Shown: positions 35,008 through 44,780, numbered from the stretch's first letter. The stretch: 52,178 nucleotides of DNA from Betaproteobacteria bacterium (GCA_016183615.1 JACPEG010000040.1:1-52178), one strand, 5' to 3'. A program made the numbers and translations. Notes: generated by a model not told the origin, from the sequence alone.

Positions 35008-36987
35008 TCAGGCCGCTCTGGCAAGGGGCTCGCGGACCGCGGCATCGCAGATCCTGAGGTCCGCGCCGACGGTGCCGGTGCGGCCATCCTCGAATTTCAC
35101 CTGGGTTTCGATGAACTGGGTCTTCTTGCCCCCATAGAGCGCATCGATCAGCACCCCGTACTTCTCGGTGATGAAACCCCGGCGCACCTTGCGGGTGCGC
35201 GTCAGCTCGTCATCGTCCGGGTCGAGCTCCTTGTGCAGGATCAGGAAACGGTGTACCTGGGATTGGCCCAGTACGGGGTCCTGCGCCAGCTCCGCGTTGA
35301 CTTTCTCCACGCACTCCCGAATCAGGTCATAGACCTCGTCCCTGCCCGCCAGGTCGGTGTAGCCCGAATACGCGATGCCGCGCCGCTCCGCCCAGTCGCC
35401 CACCGCCGACACGTCGATGTTGATGAACGCGCAGACCGCGTCGCGCCCGTGTCCGAACGCCACCGCCTCCTTGACATAGGAGAAGAACTTGAGTTTATTC
35501 TCGACGTAATTGGGCGCGAACATTGCGCCATCCGCCATCTTTCCGACATCCTTCGCCCGGTCAATGATCTTGAGGTGACCGTCCTGGTCGAAGAACCCCG
35601 CATCGCCGGTGTGGAAATAGCCGTGATCGTCGATCACCTCGGCGGTGGCGTCGGGCCGCTTGTAGTATTCCTTGAGCATGGCGGCGCTTTTGACCAGCAC
35701 CTCGCCGTTGTCGGCGATCCTGACCTCGACCCCCGGAGCCGGCTTGCCGACGGTGTCGAGCTTGACGCCGCCGTTGGGCTGCAGGCACACGTAGGCGCAG
35801 GTTTCGGTCGAGCCGTAGAGCTGCTTCAGGTTGATGCCGATCGAGCGGTAGAAGCGGAACAGGTCCGGGCCGATGGCCGCCCCGGCGGTGTAAGCGACCC
35901 GGATGCGGCTCATGCCGAGGACGTTTCTGAGCGGCCCGTAAATCAGCACGTCACCCAGCCCGTAGAGCAATCGGTCCCAGAACGCAATCCCCGCCTTGCC
36001 GTCAAGGATCTCGGCACCGCAGCGCCGCGCCACCTCCATAAAGTAATGGAACAGCTTGCGCTTGATCGCCCCGGCATCCTCCATGCGGATCATCACTTGT
36101 GTCAGCAGGTTCTCGAACACCCGCGGCGGCGCAAAATAGAAGGTCGGCCCGATCTCCCGCATGTCGGTCATCACCGTGTCCCCAGACTCCGGACAGTTGA
36201 TGGTGAACCCCGCGACCACGGCCTCACAATAAGAGAACAGGTTGTCGCCGATCCAGGCCATCGGCAGGTAAGAGAGCACCTCCTCGTTCGGAGTCAGCCG
36301 GTCGAACTCGACGCCGCCGCGGGCGGCGGCAATCAGGGCGCCATGGGTGAGACACACCCCTTTCGGCTTGCCCGTGGTCCCGGAAGTGTAGGCCATGACG
36401 GCAACGTCCTCGGACCGGGTCTCGCCCACCGCACCGAGGAAAAAGTCCGGGTGCTCCTGGTGACGTACGCGGCCCAGGGCCTGAAGCTCATCGTAGCCCT
36501 GGAGGAATTGCTGCTCGTAGTGGCGCAGTCCCCGCGGATCGTCGTAGATGATGTGCTCCAGCATCGGGCAGCGGTCCTTGATCTCGAGCAGTTTGTCCAC
36601 CTGCTCCTGGTCCTCCACTACCGCGAAGTGGATCTCCGCGTCATTCATTACGAATACCATCTCCTCGGCCACCGCGTCCTGGTAGAGCGGCACCGGCACC
36701 CCGCCCAGCGACTGGGCCGCGGCCATCGCCCAATAGAGGCGCGGGCGGTTATCGCCGATGATGGCCAGATTCATCCCGCGCTTGAAGCCCTGAGCCGCCA
36801 GGCCACAGGCGAGGACCCGCACCTCCTCCGCCACCTGCAACCAGGTCCAGCTCTGCCAGATGCCGAGATCCTTTTCCCGGATCGCAGGCCGCTCGCCCCG
36901 TTCGCGCGCGTGCTGCAGCAGCAGCTTGGGGAAGGTGTCTGGCAGGCTATTGCTTGCCTTGACGCTCTGCGACATTGTTTCAGTCAT
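35008..36987 (-). CDS. AMP-binding acyl-CoA synthetase (long form)
   Basis: 659 residues. P-loop AYTSGTTGKPKGVCLTHG, YGSTETCAYVCLQ, YFHTGDAGFFDQDGHLKIIDR and the DELTRTRKVRRGFI C-terminal block place it with the FadD15-like long-chain acyl-CoA synthetases. It is the first ligase of the Liv-type importer run and starts 67 bases upstream of livG. GGAG lies eight bases before the ATG. Homologues occur beside Liv-type importers in other betaproteobacteria, which suggests it activates the imported acid. The actual acid is unknown. Confidence 0.87.
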   Translation of the reverse strand: MTETMSQSVKASNSLPDTFPKLLLQHARERGERPAIREKDLGIWQSWTWLQVAEEVRVLACGLAAQGFKRGMNLAIIGDNRPRLYWAMAAAQSLGGVPVPLYQDAVAEEMVFVMNDAEIHFAVVEDQEQVDKLLEIKDRCPMLEHIIYDDPRGLRHYEQQFLQGYDELQALGRVRHQEHPDFFLGAVGETRSEDVAVMAYTSGTTGKPKGVCLTHGALIAAARGGVEFDRLTPNEEVLSYLPMAWIGDNLFSYCEAVVAGFTINCPESGDTVMTDMREIGPTFYFAPPRVFENLLTQVMIRMEDAGAIKRKLFHYFMEVARRCGAEILDGKAGIAFWDRLLYGLGDVLIYGPLRNVLGMSRIRVAYTAGAAIGPDLFRFYRSIGINLKQLYGSTETCAYVCLQPNGGVKLDTVGKPAPGVEVRIADNGEVLVKSAAMLKEYYKRPDATAEVIDDHGYFHTGDAGFFDQDGHLKIIDRAKDVGKMADGAMFAPNYVENKLKFFSYVKEAVAFGHGRDAVCAFINIDVSAVGDWAERRGIAYSGYTDLAGRDEVYDLIRECVEKVNAELAQDPVLGQSQVHRFLILHKELDPDDDELTRTRKVRRGFITEKYGVLIDALYGGKKTQFIETQVKFEDGRTGTVGADLRICDAAVREPLARAA

Positions 36988-37079
36988 TGCCTCGTCTCCG
37001 CCGCTTTTCTGCCGATTCGCCGCCCATCCGCCCGGAACCGTGGGTCACTTCCGATGGCCCTCAAACCACTTGTCACTGG

Positions 37080-37400
37080 TTAGAAACCGATAACATTCTT
37101 CGCCACGTCTATCGTCACGTTGGGCTTTCCGCTCGCCTTTCCAGCGCAGCGGACGAATTGCTTGGCCCACGCGGTGTTGGAGGCAAAAGGCCGCTGCCCG
37201 TACGCTCTCACAATGGCCAAAAGCTTGTCCACGAGCAGTGCTTTCCCCATCGGGTTCGGCAAGTCGGGCTCAAGATTCGAGTATTCCTCCTCGATCCATT
37301 TCCGGGCCTGTTCCTGAGTCAGGTTGGCGGTTTCGGCTGCGTGAACCCTGAAACCGTATTCCTGTTCGACACCGAAGGTGACGGTGATGTGATGGTCCAT
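37080..37400 (-). CDS. Small hypothetical protein
   Basis: 106 residues, soluble, no signal peptide. DHHITVTFGVEQEYGFRVHA starts with a beta-rich part, followed by TQEQARKWIEEEYSNLEPDL (helix) and KALLVDKLLAIVRAYGQ. A GGGGAG site lies nine bases before the ATG, which supports translation. It stands alone between the acyl-CoA synthetase and a 490-base gap. I do not recognise the family. Confidence 0.55.
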   Translation of the reverse strand: MDHHITVTFGVEQEYGFRVHAAETANLTQEQARKWIEEEYSNLEPDLPNPMGKALLVDKLLAIVRAYGQRPFASNTAWAKQFVRCAGKASGKPNVTIDVAKNVIGF

Positions 37401-37893
37401 GTCATTGCTCCCCTAGGTAGCGCCTACGAATGCTGGACTACGCCACCCGGGCGCCAACGCGGGTTCTCCCAGATGCCGCAGGGCTTTCCCCGGGGCCGGT
37501 TCGCCCGCTGGCGCGGGGGAGCAACGGCTCGGGAACCACGAAATGATATCCCCGGTCGGGACCCAAGCTGACGGTAACATAGCCCTCCATAAATATGGAT
37601 CGTTCCTGGCGGGGATGGGAGTGGGCGCGCGGCCTCTCGGATTCCGCAGCCTGTGCCGTTCCTCCTCCACTTCCTCCTTTTGCTCCAGCTGCCTTGACGA
37701 CCGAAAACTACCTTTAAGCAAGACCGGTGCCAGAACACAGGTTGAAACCTGGCCTCCCACCGTCCGCCTAGCCCTATGATTTCAGGTTATATTAACTTCC
37801 CGACCCAAACTTCCTCCCGGCGTGGCCCTGGCCAGATCGTTTCATCCGCTAAACAGGCCCGGTTCACTACTGAAACAGCCGGATGGGCAATCC
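37401..37893. other. 493-base gap with no convincing gene
   Basis: This stretch separates the enoyl-CoA hydratase gene from the small hypothetical gene. It holds a 50-codon minus-strand frame (37438-37590, beginning EGYVTVSLGPDRGYHFVVPE) with only a weak ribosome site, and the near-palindrome CCATAAATATGG at 37588-37599. AT-rich spots near 37790 could hold a promoter for the hypothetical gene. No tRNA, hairpin-plus-U terminator or repeat array is visible. Confidence 0.5.
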
Positions 37894-38688
37894 TTATTTT
37901 CCCTGGAACCGGGCAGGCCGCTTTTCCACGAACGCCCGCATCCCCTCCTTCTGGTCCCGGGTGGAGAACGTGAGCGCGAAGCTGTCGCTCTCCATCACGC
38001 AGGCGTTGAACAGGTCCATATCCTGCCCGAGCTGCAGCGCCTGCTTGGTGAGCCGCACCGCCACCGGCCCCTTGGAGGCAATCATCCGTGCCGCCTCAAG
38101 ACCCTTGTCCATCAGTTCCGCTGCCGGGTAAACATGGTTCACCAGGCCCCAGGCGAGCGCTTCATCCGCCTTCACCTGGCGCCCGGTCATGAGCATTTCC
38201 ATGGCCCGGCCCCGGCCGATCAGGCGCTGCAGCCGCTGGCTGCCGCCGAAGCCCGGGGTCACCCCCAGGTTGACTTCGGGCTGGCCGAATACCGCCTTCT
38301 CGGAAGCGAGGATCCAGTCGCAGCTGATCGCCAGCTCGCAGCCCCCGCCGAGGCAGTAGCCATTCACCAGCGCCACGGCCGGCACCGCCAGGCTCTCGAT
38401 GGAGCGGAAGGCGCGCAACGCCTTCTCGGAAAACGCCTTGGCCTCCATCGCCGAGAAATCCTGCATCTCGATGATGTCGGCGCCGGCCACGAAGGCCCGG
38501 TCGCCGGATCCGGTCACCAGCACCACCCGGGCGCCGGGGTCCCGCGCGATCTCGCCCACCGCGTGGTACAGCTCGTCGAGCACGGCGTCATTGAGGGCGT
38601 TGAGTGACTTCGGGCGATTGATGGTGAGCAGATAGATGCCCGGTTCCTTTTGCTCGAGAAGAATGTTCTGGTAGGCCATGTTGTTCAC
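37894..38688 (-). CDS. Enoyl-CoA hydratase (crotonase family)
   Basis: 264 residues. Oxyanion-hole block FVAGADIIEMQDFSAMEA and catalytic-glutamate region NGYCLGGGCELAISCDWILAS, with FGQPEVNLGVTPGFGGSQRL holding the second acidic residue (quoted in part). This is the crotonase pattern of short-chain enoyl-CoA hydratases. It overlaps hbd by 4 bases, giving a hydratase-dehydrogenase pair that takes crotonyl-CoA to acetoacetyl-CoA, ready for the thiolase encoded near 51 kb. Confidence 0.92.
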   Translation of the reverse strand: MNNMAYQNILLEQKEPGIYLLTINRPKSLNALNDAVLDELYHAVGEIARDPGARVVLVTGSGDRAFVAGADIIEMQDFSAMEAKAFSEKALRAFRSIESLAVPAVALVNGYCLGGGCELAISCDWILASEKAVFGQPEVNLGVTPGFGGSQRLQRLIGRGRAMEMLMTGRQVKADEALAWGLVNHVYPAAELMDKGLEAARMIASKGPVAVRLTKQALQLGQDMDLFNACVMESDSFALTFSTRDQKEGMRAFVEKRPARFQGK

Positions 38689-39542
38689 TGCTTCGAATAG
38701 TCGTAGAAGCCCCGGCCGCTCTTGCGGCCGAGATACCCGGCGTCCACCATCTCCCGCAGCAGGGGGCAGGGCCGGTACTTGGAGTCCTTGAACCCCGCAT
38801 ACAGCACTTCCATGATGGACAGGCAGGTATCGAGGCCGATCAGGTCCGCCAGCGCCAGGGGCCCCATGGGATGGTTCATCCCGAGCTTCATCACGGTGTC
38901 GATGTCCTCGGGCGTGGCAAGCCCTTCGTGGAGCGTGTACACCGCCTCGTTGATCATGGGCAGCAGCACCCGATTGGACACGAATCCCGGGCTGTTCTTC
39001 ACCGACACCGGGGTTTTGCCGAGCTTGCGGGAAAGCGTCTCCACCACGCGATAGACCTCATCGGAAGTCTGCAGCGCCCGGATGATTTCCACCAGCTGCA
39101 TCACCGGCACCGGATTCATGAAGTGCATGCCGATCACCTGGCTCGGGCGCCTGGTGGCCGCGGCGATCCGGGTGAGGGAGATGGACGAGGTGTTGCTGGC
39201 GAGGATGGCCGCGGGCTTGGCGATGCGGTCCAGGTCACCGAAGATCTTCAGCTTGAGAGGCTCGTTCTCGGTCGCGGCCTCCACCACGATGTCGGCCTCG
39301 GCGCAGGCGCCGAGTTCGGTCGCGCCCCTGACGCGGCCGAGTGTTGCGTCCCTGTCGGCCTGGGCAATCTTCTGCTTGGCGAGCAGCCGGTCCAGGCTCT
39401 TGGCGATCGCATCCACGCCGCGCTTTACCGCCTGCTCTGAAACATCGCACATGACCACGTCGTGGCCGGTGGCCGCGAACACCTGGGCTATGCCATTGCC
39501 CATGGTGCCGGCGCCGATCACGCCAACGGTCCGAATCGTCAT
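38685..39542 (-). CDS. hbd: 3-hydroxybutyryl-CoA dehydrogenase
   Basis: 285 residues. NAD-binding VGVIGAGTMGNGIAQVFA, DLDRIAKPAAILASNTSSIS, IGMHFMNPVPVMQLVEII (catalytic His) and NHPMGPLALADLIGLDTCL complete the pattern. The length matches clostridial Hbd and PaaH-type enzymes acting on (S)-3-hydroxyacyl-CoA, unlike the NADPH (R)-specific PhaB. It is the first gene of the long minus-strand run and is divergent from the Crp-type regulator. Confidence 0.94.
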   Translation of the reverse strand: MTIRTVGVIGAGTMGNGIAQVFAATGHDVVMCDVSEQAVKRGVDAIAKSLDRLLAKQKIAQADRDATLGRVRGATELGACAEADIVVEAATENEPLKLKIFGDLDRIAKPAAILASNTSSISLTRIAAATRRPSQVIGMHFMNPVPVMQLVEIIRALQTSDEVYRVVETLSRKLGKTPVSVKNSPGFVSNRVLLPMINEAVYTLHEGLATPEDIDTVMKLGMNHPMGPLALADLIGLDTCLSIMEVLYAGFKDSKYRPCPLLREMVDAGYLGRKSGRGFYDYSKQ

Positions 39543-39616
39543 CGATGTTTCCTCACGCAGGTAAAGTCGTTTGCACGGCGTCCCCGGAACCGGGGTTTCC
39601 GCCCGGGAATCCGGTT

Positions 39617-39645
39617 TTGCGGGGGCCGATCATACCTAGTATATT
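39617..39645 (+). promoter_or_regulatory. Candidate promoter of the Crp-type regulator
   Basis: TTGCGG (39617-39622), 17 bases, then TATATT (39640-39645). The predicted start is near 39652, with 36 nt to the ATG. A dyad TGTC-N8-GACA (39656-39671) follows it and could be a self-binding site. Confidence 0.45.
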
Positions 39646-39687
39646 CTGCGAATGCTGTCGTCCCAGTGACAATCGTCGCACCATCCC

Positions 39688-40362
39688 ATGCAATCTGTCG
39701 AGGAACTGCTCGCCCGGAGCGTCTGGGCCCGGGAGCTCAAGCCCGAACAAACGGAACGCATTCGCGCCGAGCTTGTGGAACGGGAATTTCCGGCCGGGGC
39801 CACGGTGTGCCGCAAGGGCGAGCGCGCCGACGTGTGGATCGGCGTCGTGGATGGCTTGGTCAAGCTACACTGCATCAACGCGTCTGGCAAGTCCATCACC
39901 TTTGCCGGCATCTCCTCCGGCAGCTGGTTCGGTGAAGGTTCGGTGCTCAAGGGGGAGAGCCGCAAGTACGACATCATGGCCCTGCGCGATTCGCGCATCG
40001 CGTTCATGCCGGTAGCGACCTTCCGCTGGCTCCTCGATACCAGCCTGCCCTTCAACCGCTTTCTGCTCACCCAGTTGAACGAGCGCCTGGGCTACTTCAT
40101 GGGAATGATAGAGCATGAGCGGCTGCTGGATCCCGACGCGCGGGTGGCACGGGCCCTCGCCTCGCTGTTCAACCCCTACCTCAACCCGGCTGCCGGCGAC
40201 CGGGTCCGGATTTCCCAGGAAGAACTGGGCTACCTGGCCGGCGCCTCCCGCCAGCGCGTCAATCAGGCCCTGCGCGTGCTGGAGCAGGCCGCGCTGGTGC
40301 GGGTGGATTACGGGCTGATCACGGTCCTCGACATTGCGGGCCTGCGCAAGTTCGGCGCCTAG
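39688..40362 (+). CDS. Crp/Fnr family transcriptional regulator
   Basis: 224 residues. Cyclic-nucleotide-binding-like jelly roll at about 15-115 (GATVCRKGERADVWIGVVDG, GISSGSWFGEGSVLKGE), a dimer helix, and a C-terminal HTH (ISQEELGYLAGASRQRVNQAL). There is no N-terminal cysteine cluster, so it is not an FNR-type oxygen sensor, and the phosphate-binding RxA motif of true CRP is not clear. The ligand is unknown. It is divergent from hbd and convergent with icmF (5 bases apart), so it may control the hbd-ech genes. Confidence 0.88.
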   Translation: MQSVEELLARSVWARELKPEQTERIRAELVEREFPAGATVCRKGERADVWIGVVDGLVKLHCINASGKSITFAGISSGSWFGEGSVLKGESRKYDIMALRDSRIAFMPVATFRWLLDTSLPFNRFLLTQLNERLGYFMGMIEHERLLDPDARVARALASLFNPYLNPAAGDRVRISQEELGYLAGASRQRVNQALRVLEQAALVRVDYGLITVLDIAGLRKFGA

Positions 40363-40367
40363 CAGTA

Positions 40368-43300
40368 CTACATATTCCGCCGGTACTGGCCGCCCACCTC
40401 GAACAGGGCATTGGTAATCTGGCCGAGCGAGCAGCAGCGTACCGCGTCCACCAGCACCGCAAAGATATTCTCGTTTCTCATCGCCGCCTGCTTGAGGCGC
40501 CCGAGCATTTCCGGGGCCTCGCCGGCGTGGCGGCCCTGGAAATCCCGCAGGCGCAGCAGCTGGCTTTGCTTTTCCTCCTCGGTTGAGCGGGCCAGCTCGA
40601 TTTTGTCGGGTACGCCCCCGCCCTGGGGATTGAGAAAGGCGTTCACTCCCACGATGGGATAGGACCCATCGTGCTTCTTCATCTCGTAGTGCAGCGACTC
40701 CTCCTGGATCTTGCCCCGCTGGTAGCCCGTTTCCATCGCCCCCAGCACACCGCCGCGCTCGGAAATGCGCTCGAATTCCTGGAGCACCGCCTCCTCCACC
40801 AGGTCGGTGAGCTCCTCGATGATGAACGCCCCCTGGCTGGGGTTCTCGTTCTTCGCCAGACCCCATTCGCGATTGATGATGAGCTGGATCGCCATGGCCC
40901 GGCGCACGCTCTCCTCGGTGGGCGTGGTGATCGCCTCGTCGTAGGCGTTGGTATGCAGCGAGTTGCAATTGTCGTACACGGCGATCAGCGCCTGCAGCGT
41001 GGTGCGGATGTCGTTGAAGGCGATCTCCTGGGCGTGCAGCGAGCGGCCCGAGGTCTGGACGTGGTACTTGAGCTTCTGGGAGCGCTCGTTGGCGCCGTAC
41101 CTGAAGCGCATGGCGGCGGCCCAGACGCGCCGCGCCACCCGCCCCAGCACTGAATACTCGGGATCCATGCCGTTCGAGAAGAAAAATGAGAGATTCGGCG
41201 CGAAATCGTCGATGTGCATCCCCCGGGCGAGGTAGGCCTCGACATAGGTGAAGCCGTTGGCCAGCGTGAATGCGAGCTGGGAGATGGGGTTGGCTCCGGC
41301 TTCCGCGATGTGGTAGCCGGAAATCGACACCGAGTAGAAATTGCGCACGTTGTGGTGGACGAAATATTCCTGGATGTCCGCCATCATCTTGAGCGCAAAC
41401 TCGGTGGAGAAGATGCAGGTGTTCTGGCCCTGGTCCTCCTTGAGGATGTCGGCCTGGACCGTGCCGCGCACCGTGGCGAGCACCCACTCGCGGATTTTTT
41501 CGGCCTCGTCCTCGGTGGGCATCCGCCCGTTCTCCCGCTCGAACTTGTCGAGCTGCTGGTCGATGGCGGTGTTGAGGAACATGGCGAGGAGCGTCGGCGC
41601 CGGCCCATTGATCGTCATCGAAACCGAGGTCGCCGGGTCGCACAGGTCGAATCCGTCGTAGAGCACCTTGAGGTCATCCAGGCTGGCGATGGACACCCCG
41701 GAATTGCCGACCTTGCCGTAGATGTCCGGCCGCTCGTGGGGATCGAAACCGTAGAGCGTGACCGAATCGAAGGCCGTGGACAGGCGCTTGGCCGGCATGT
41801 CCTTCGAGACGTGCTTGAAGCGGCGGTTGGTGCGGAACGCGTCCCCCTCGCCGGCGAACATGCGGGTCGGGTCCTCGTTCTCGCGCTTGAAGGCGAAAAC
41901 CCCGGCGGTGAAGGGGAAACTGCCGGGCACGTTTTCCCTGAGCAGCCAGCTCAGGATCTCGCCCTCGTCCTCGAAGCGCGGCAGCGCCACCTTGGGAATG
42001 CGGGTGCCCGAGAGGGTGGTATGGGTGAGCCGGGTGCGGATTTCACGGTCGCGGATTTTCACCACGTACTCTTCCCCGGCGTAGATCTCCCGGGTCTTGG
42101 GCCACATCTCGAGAAGCTTCCTGCAGCGGGAGTCGAGCGCCTGCTCGCGCTTGGCGATAAGCTCATCCAGGGCCGCGCCGTCCCGGCCGGAAGCCGCCAG
42201 CATGCGCCTGGCTTCCCGCAACTGCTGACGCTCGCGTGCGATTTTCGACTGCTCGGCCACGGTCTTGTGGTAACCGCGCACGGTGTCGGCGATCTCGGCC
42301 AGATAGCGGGTCCGCGCCGCCGGCACGATCACGGTCTTGCCGCTGGAGGCATTGACCCCCACCTTCGGGATCCTGCCGCCCCCGCGCTTGAGTCCGTGCT
42401 TCCGCAATTCTCCGACCACGCCCTGGTAGAGGGCGGTCACGCCGTCGTCGTTGAAGCGGGCGGCGATGGTGCCGTAGACCGGCATCTCCTCCGGCGCCTG
42501 CTTGAACGCCTGGCGGTTGCGCTGCACCTGCTTGCGCACGTCCCGCAGCGCGTCCTCGGCGCCCTTGCGGTCGAACTTGTTGATGGCCACGAGGTCGGCG
42601 AAATCCAGCATGTCGATCTTCTCGAGCTGGCTCGCCGCGCCGTATTCCGGGGTCATCACATAGAGCGCCACGTCGGCGTGGGGCACGATGGCGGCGGCCC
42701 CCTGCCCGATGCCCGCGGTTTCCACGACAACGAGGTCGAACCCGGCCACCTTGCAGGCGGCGACGATGTCGGCGAGGGTCTGGGGAATCTCCGTGCCGTC
42801 GGCACGGGTGGCCAGCGAGCGCATGAAGATTTTCGGGCACGAAATGGCGTTCATGCGAATGCGGTCGCCAAGCAAGGCGCCACCGGTCTTGCGGCGCGAG
42901 GGGTCGGCCGCGACGACCGCGATATTGAGGCTGTCGTCGAAATCGAGGCGGAAGCGACGGATGATCTCGTCGGTGAGGGACGACTTGCCGGAACCGCCGG
43001 TGCCGGTGATCCCCAGGACCGGCGCCGTCGCCGTCTCGGCTTTGCGCAGCAACTCGCCGCGCAGAGCCTTGTCGAGGGCAGCGTTCTCGAGCGCGGTGAG
43101 CAGGCGCGCCAGCGCCCGGCGGTCGCCCGCCAGGACCGGCGCCAGGTCCCCGGGGGCAAGTTTTGTGAGGTCCGCGTCTGCGGTCCGGACCATGTCGTCG
43201 ATCATGCCCTGGAGGCCCATCTTCTGGCCGTCCTCCGGGGAATAGATGCGGGTGACCCCGTAGGCGTGGAGCCCGCGGATTTCCTCGGGGACGATCACCC

Positions 43301-43625
43301 CGCCGCCGCCGCCGAAGACCTTGATGTTGTCCCCGCCCCGCTCCCGGAGCAGGTCCACCATGTACTTAAAGAATTCCACGTGGCCGCCCTGGTAGGAGGA
43401 TACGGCGATGCCCTGCACGTCCTCCTGCAGGGCCGCGGTCACGATCTCCTCCACGGAACGGTTATGCCCCAGGTGGATCACCTCGGCGCCGCTCGCCTGC
43501 AGAATGCGCCGCATGATGTTGATGGAGGCGTCGTGGCCGTCGAACAGGCTGGCGGCCGTCACGAACCGGACCTTGTTGACAGGCTTGTAGGCCTGGTGGA
43601 CAACACTCATGCTGAGATCGGTCAT
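40368..43625 (-). CDS. icmF: Fused isobutyryl-CoA mutase IcmF
   Basis: 1085 residues in the IcmF order: B12-binding domain at about 15-150 ([17 protein letters not shown], with the DxH-type cobalamin-binding His), G3E GTPase chaperone at about 200-530 ([27 protein letters not shown]), and mutase barrel to the end. Substrate residues F590 (TRMFAGEG) and Q734 (GQNTCIF) correspond to the F598/Q742 pair of Cupriavidus IcmF, with the same spacing of 144, and differ from the Tyr/Arg of methylmalonyl-CoA mutase. It interconverts isobutyryl- and n-butyryl-CoA with adenosylcobalamin. AGGAGACCTCC precedes the ATG at 43625. A MerR-type operator lies upstream. Confidence 0.96.
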   Translation of the reverse strand: MTDLSMSVVHQAYKPVNKVRFVTAASLFDGHDASINIMRRILQASGAEVIHLGHNRSVEEIVTAALQEDVQGIAVSSYQGGHVEFFKYMVDLLRERGGDNIKVFGGGGGVIVPEEIRGLHAYGVTRIYSPEDGQKMGLQGMIDDMVRTADADLTKLAPGDLAPVLAGDRRALARLLTALENAALDKALRGELLRKAETATAPVLGITGTGGSGKSSLTDEIIRRFRLDFDDSLNIAVVAADPSRRKTGGALLGDRIRMNAISCPKIFMRSLATRADGTEIPQTLADIVAACKVAGFDLVVVETAGIGQGAAAIVPHADVALYVMTPEYGAASQLEKIDMLDFADLVAINKFDRKGAEDALRDVRKQVQRNRQAFKQAPEEMPVYGTIAARFNDDGVTALYQGVVGELRKHGLKRGGGRIPKVGVNASSGKTVIVPAARTRYLAEIADTVRGYHKTVAEQSKIARERQQLREARRMLAASGRDGAALDELIAKREQALDSRCRKLLEMWPKTREIYAGEEYVVKIRDREIRTRLTHTTLSGTRIPKVALPRFEDEGEILSWLLRENVPGSFPFTAGVFAFKRENEDPTRMFAGEGDAFRTNRRFKHVSKDMPAKRLSTAFDSVTLYGFDPHERPDIYGKVGNSGVSIASLDDLKVLYDGFDLCDPATSVSMTINGPAPTLLAMFLNTAIDQQLDKFERENGRMPTEDEAEKIREWVLATVRGTVQADILKEDQGQNTCIFSTEFALKMMADIQEYFVHHNVRNFYSVSISGYHIAEAGANPISQLAFTLANGFTYVEAYLARGMHIDDFAPNLSFFFSNGMDPEYSVLGRVARRVWAAAMRFRYGANERSQKLKYHVQTSGRSLHAQEIAFNDIRTTLQALIAVYDNCNSLHTNAYDEAITTPTEESVRRAMAIQLIINREWGLAKNENPSQGAFIIEELTDLVEEAVLQEFERISERGGVLGAMETGYQRGKIQEESLHYEMKKHDGSYPIVGVNAFLNPQGGGVPDKIELARSTEEEKQSQLLRLRDFQGRHAGEAPEMLGRLKQAAMRNENIFAVLVDAVRCCSLGQITNALFEVGGQYRRNM

Positions 43626-43733
43626 GGAGGTCTCCTGGCGGTTTGGATGCCGGACCCGCGGGTCCGTCCCCCGGAAAGCGCGGCGCACCGGAAAGGCGAT
43701 CCGGAGATGCCGGCAAGGGCTGATAACGATATA

Positions 43734-43754
43734 TTACGTTTACGTAAACGTCAA
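43734..43754 (-). promoter_or_regulatory. MerR-type operator/promoter of icmF
   Basis: Perfect 16-bp palindrome ACGTTTACGTAAACGT (43736-43751) within a 21-bp block identical to that before the thioesterase operon. On the minus strand TTGACG (43754-43749) is a -35, with TATCGT 17 bases on as a -10, so the palindrome fills the spacer as for MerR activators. Confidence 0.75.
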
Positions 43755-43847
43755 TCACCACGATTCGGACCCGGTTTCGCGCTTTATCAGTTTTTCATAA
43801 TAGATCATGGATTTGGAATTGGCATGGATAGATTGCTCTCGCGGGTA

Positions 43848-43894
43848 GCCCCGGAAAACCGGGGCGGATTTCCCACCCTCGGGCTGAAGTGAGG
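43848..43894 (+). promoter_or_regulatory. Structured leader of the BtuF-like gene
   Basis: Hairpin GCCCCGG-AAAA-CCGGGGC (43848-43865) without a U run, followed by CCTC (43877-43880) that can pair with the ribosome-site GAGG (43891-43894). AGCCCC can alternatively pair with GGGCT (43881-43885). This could gate translation, but no known riboswitch class was recognised. Confidence 0.35.
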
Positions 43895-43900
43895 TCTGCC

Positions 43901-44734
43901 GTGGAAGGCGTGCCTGCGACGGACCCCCTTGTGGATGCCTTGGGCGTGCGCCATGACCCAGCCACCCCGGGGGCCCGCATCGTCTCCCTGGTTCCGAGCC
44001 TGACCGAGCTTCTCTGGGACCTGGGCCTGGGCCACCTGCTCGTGGCGCGGACCGGGTTCTGTGTTCATCCCCGGGATGCCCTGCGCGGCGTTCCCAAGGT
44101 CGGCGGGACCAAGGACGTCAGGATCGGGAAAATACGGGAGTTAGCACCCACTCACGTCGTCGTCAACGTCGACGAAAACCCGAAACCGGTGGTGGATGAG
44201 CTGGCCCGGTTCGTTCCCCACATCATTGTGACCCACCCCCTTCGCCCGGAGGACAACCCGCATCTCTATCGCCTGTTCGGGGCCATTTTCGGACGGGCAT
44301 CCGAGGCCGAATCCTTATGCCGCCGATTCGTAGCCGCACGCGAGGCCCTCAGCGCAGCTGCCACCCGATGGACGACGGAGTCCGTGCTCTACCTCATCTG
44401 GAGGGCGCCCTGGATGACGGTCTCCCGCGACACCTACATTTCCCGGACTCTGGCCCTCGCCGGATGGAACACGGTGCCGGTCATGGCCGACAGGCGCTAC
44501 CCGGAAATCGCGCTGACCGCGGAGGCCCTGGAAAATGTGGATCGGGTGCTGCTTGCCAGCGAACCCTACCCGTTCCGGGAAAAACACCTGCAGCAGGTCC
44601 GCAACGCGCTGCCGCCGGGGTGCCGCGCGGAGGTGGCGCTGATCGACGGCGAGATGACGTCCTGGTACGGCAGCCGCGCCATCCGGGGTCTCGGGTACCT
44701 GAAGGAATACCGCGAAGCGCGCCAGGTCGCGTGA
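43901..44734 (+). CDS. BtuF-like cobalamin-binding protein without signal peptide
   Basis: 277 residues with the class III substrate-binding fold of BtuF: RIVSLVPSLTELLWDLGLG, VPKVGGTKDVRIGKIRELAP, ESVLYLIWRAPWMTVSRDTY and EIALTAEALENVDRVLLASE. No hydrophobic signal sequence exists at any in-frame start, so it should stay in the cytoplasm, and no BtuCD genes are adjacent. Its neighbour is the B12-dependent IcmF, which suggests a role in cobalamin handling. I start at the GTG at 43901 with TGAGG six bases upstream; 43889 is an alternative. Confidence 0.75.
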   Translation: MEGVPATDPLVDALGVRHDPATPGARIVSLVPSLTELLWDLGLGHLLVARTGFCVHPRDALRGVPKVGGTKDVRIGKIRELAPTHVVVNVDENPKPVVDELARFVPHIIVTHPLRPEDNPHLYRLFGAIFGRASEAESLCRRFVAAREALSAAATRWTTESVLYLIWRAPWMTVSRDTYISRTLALAGWNTVPVMADRRYPEIALTAEALENVDRVLLASEPYPFREKHLQQVRNALPPGCRAEVALIDGEMTSWYGSRAIRGLGYLKEYREARQVA

Positions 44735-44746
44735 AGATCCGCCGCG

Positions 44747-44780
44747 GAAAACAAAAACGCGACCGGGTGGTCCGGTCGCG
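44747..44780. terminator. Bidirectional terminator between the BtuF-like gene and phaC
   Basis: Stem CGCGACCGG/CCGGTCGCG (9 bp) with loop GTGGT at 44758-44780. On the minus strand it is followed by UUUUUGUUUU, a strong end for phaC; on the plus strand by only CUUUC. Confidence 0.85.

Noticed and set aside
37438..37590. 50-codon minus-strand frame in the gap after the enoyl-CoA hydratase gene
   Set aside because: The first 20 residues look plausible but there is no clear ribosome site and the rest is Gly/Pro/Arg-rich. Kept only as a note.
40368..43625. Annotation as methylmalonyl-CoA mutase
   Set aside because: The fused GTPase middle domain and F590/Q734 in place of the Tyr/Arg pair identify isobutyryl-CoA mutase.
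41214..43892. Long plus-strand open frame of about 890 codons opposite icmF
   Set aside because: Same cause: antisense of a strongly coding gene. The minus-strand IcmF domains are complete and account for the region.
43626..43900. Possible cobalamin riboswitch between icmF and the BtuF-like gene
   Set aside because: The conserved B12-box elements and the length of about 200 nt of that class are absent; only a simple hairpin and an operator are seen.
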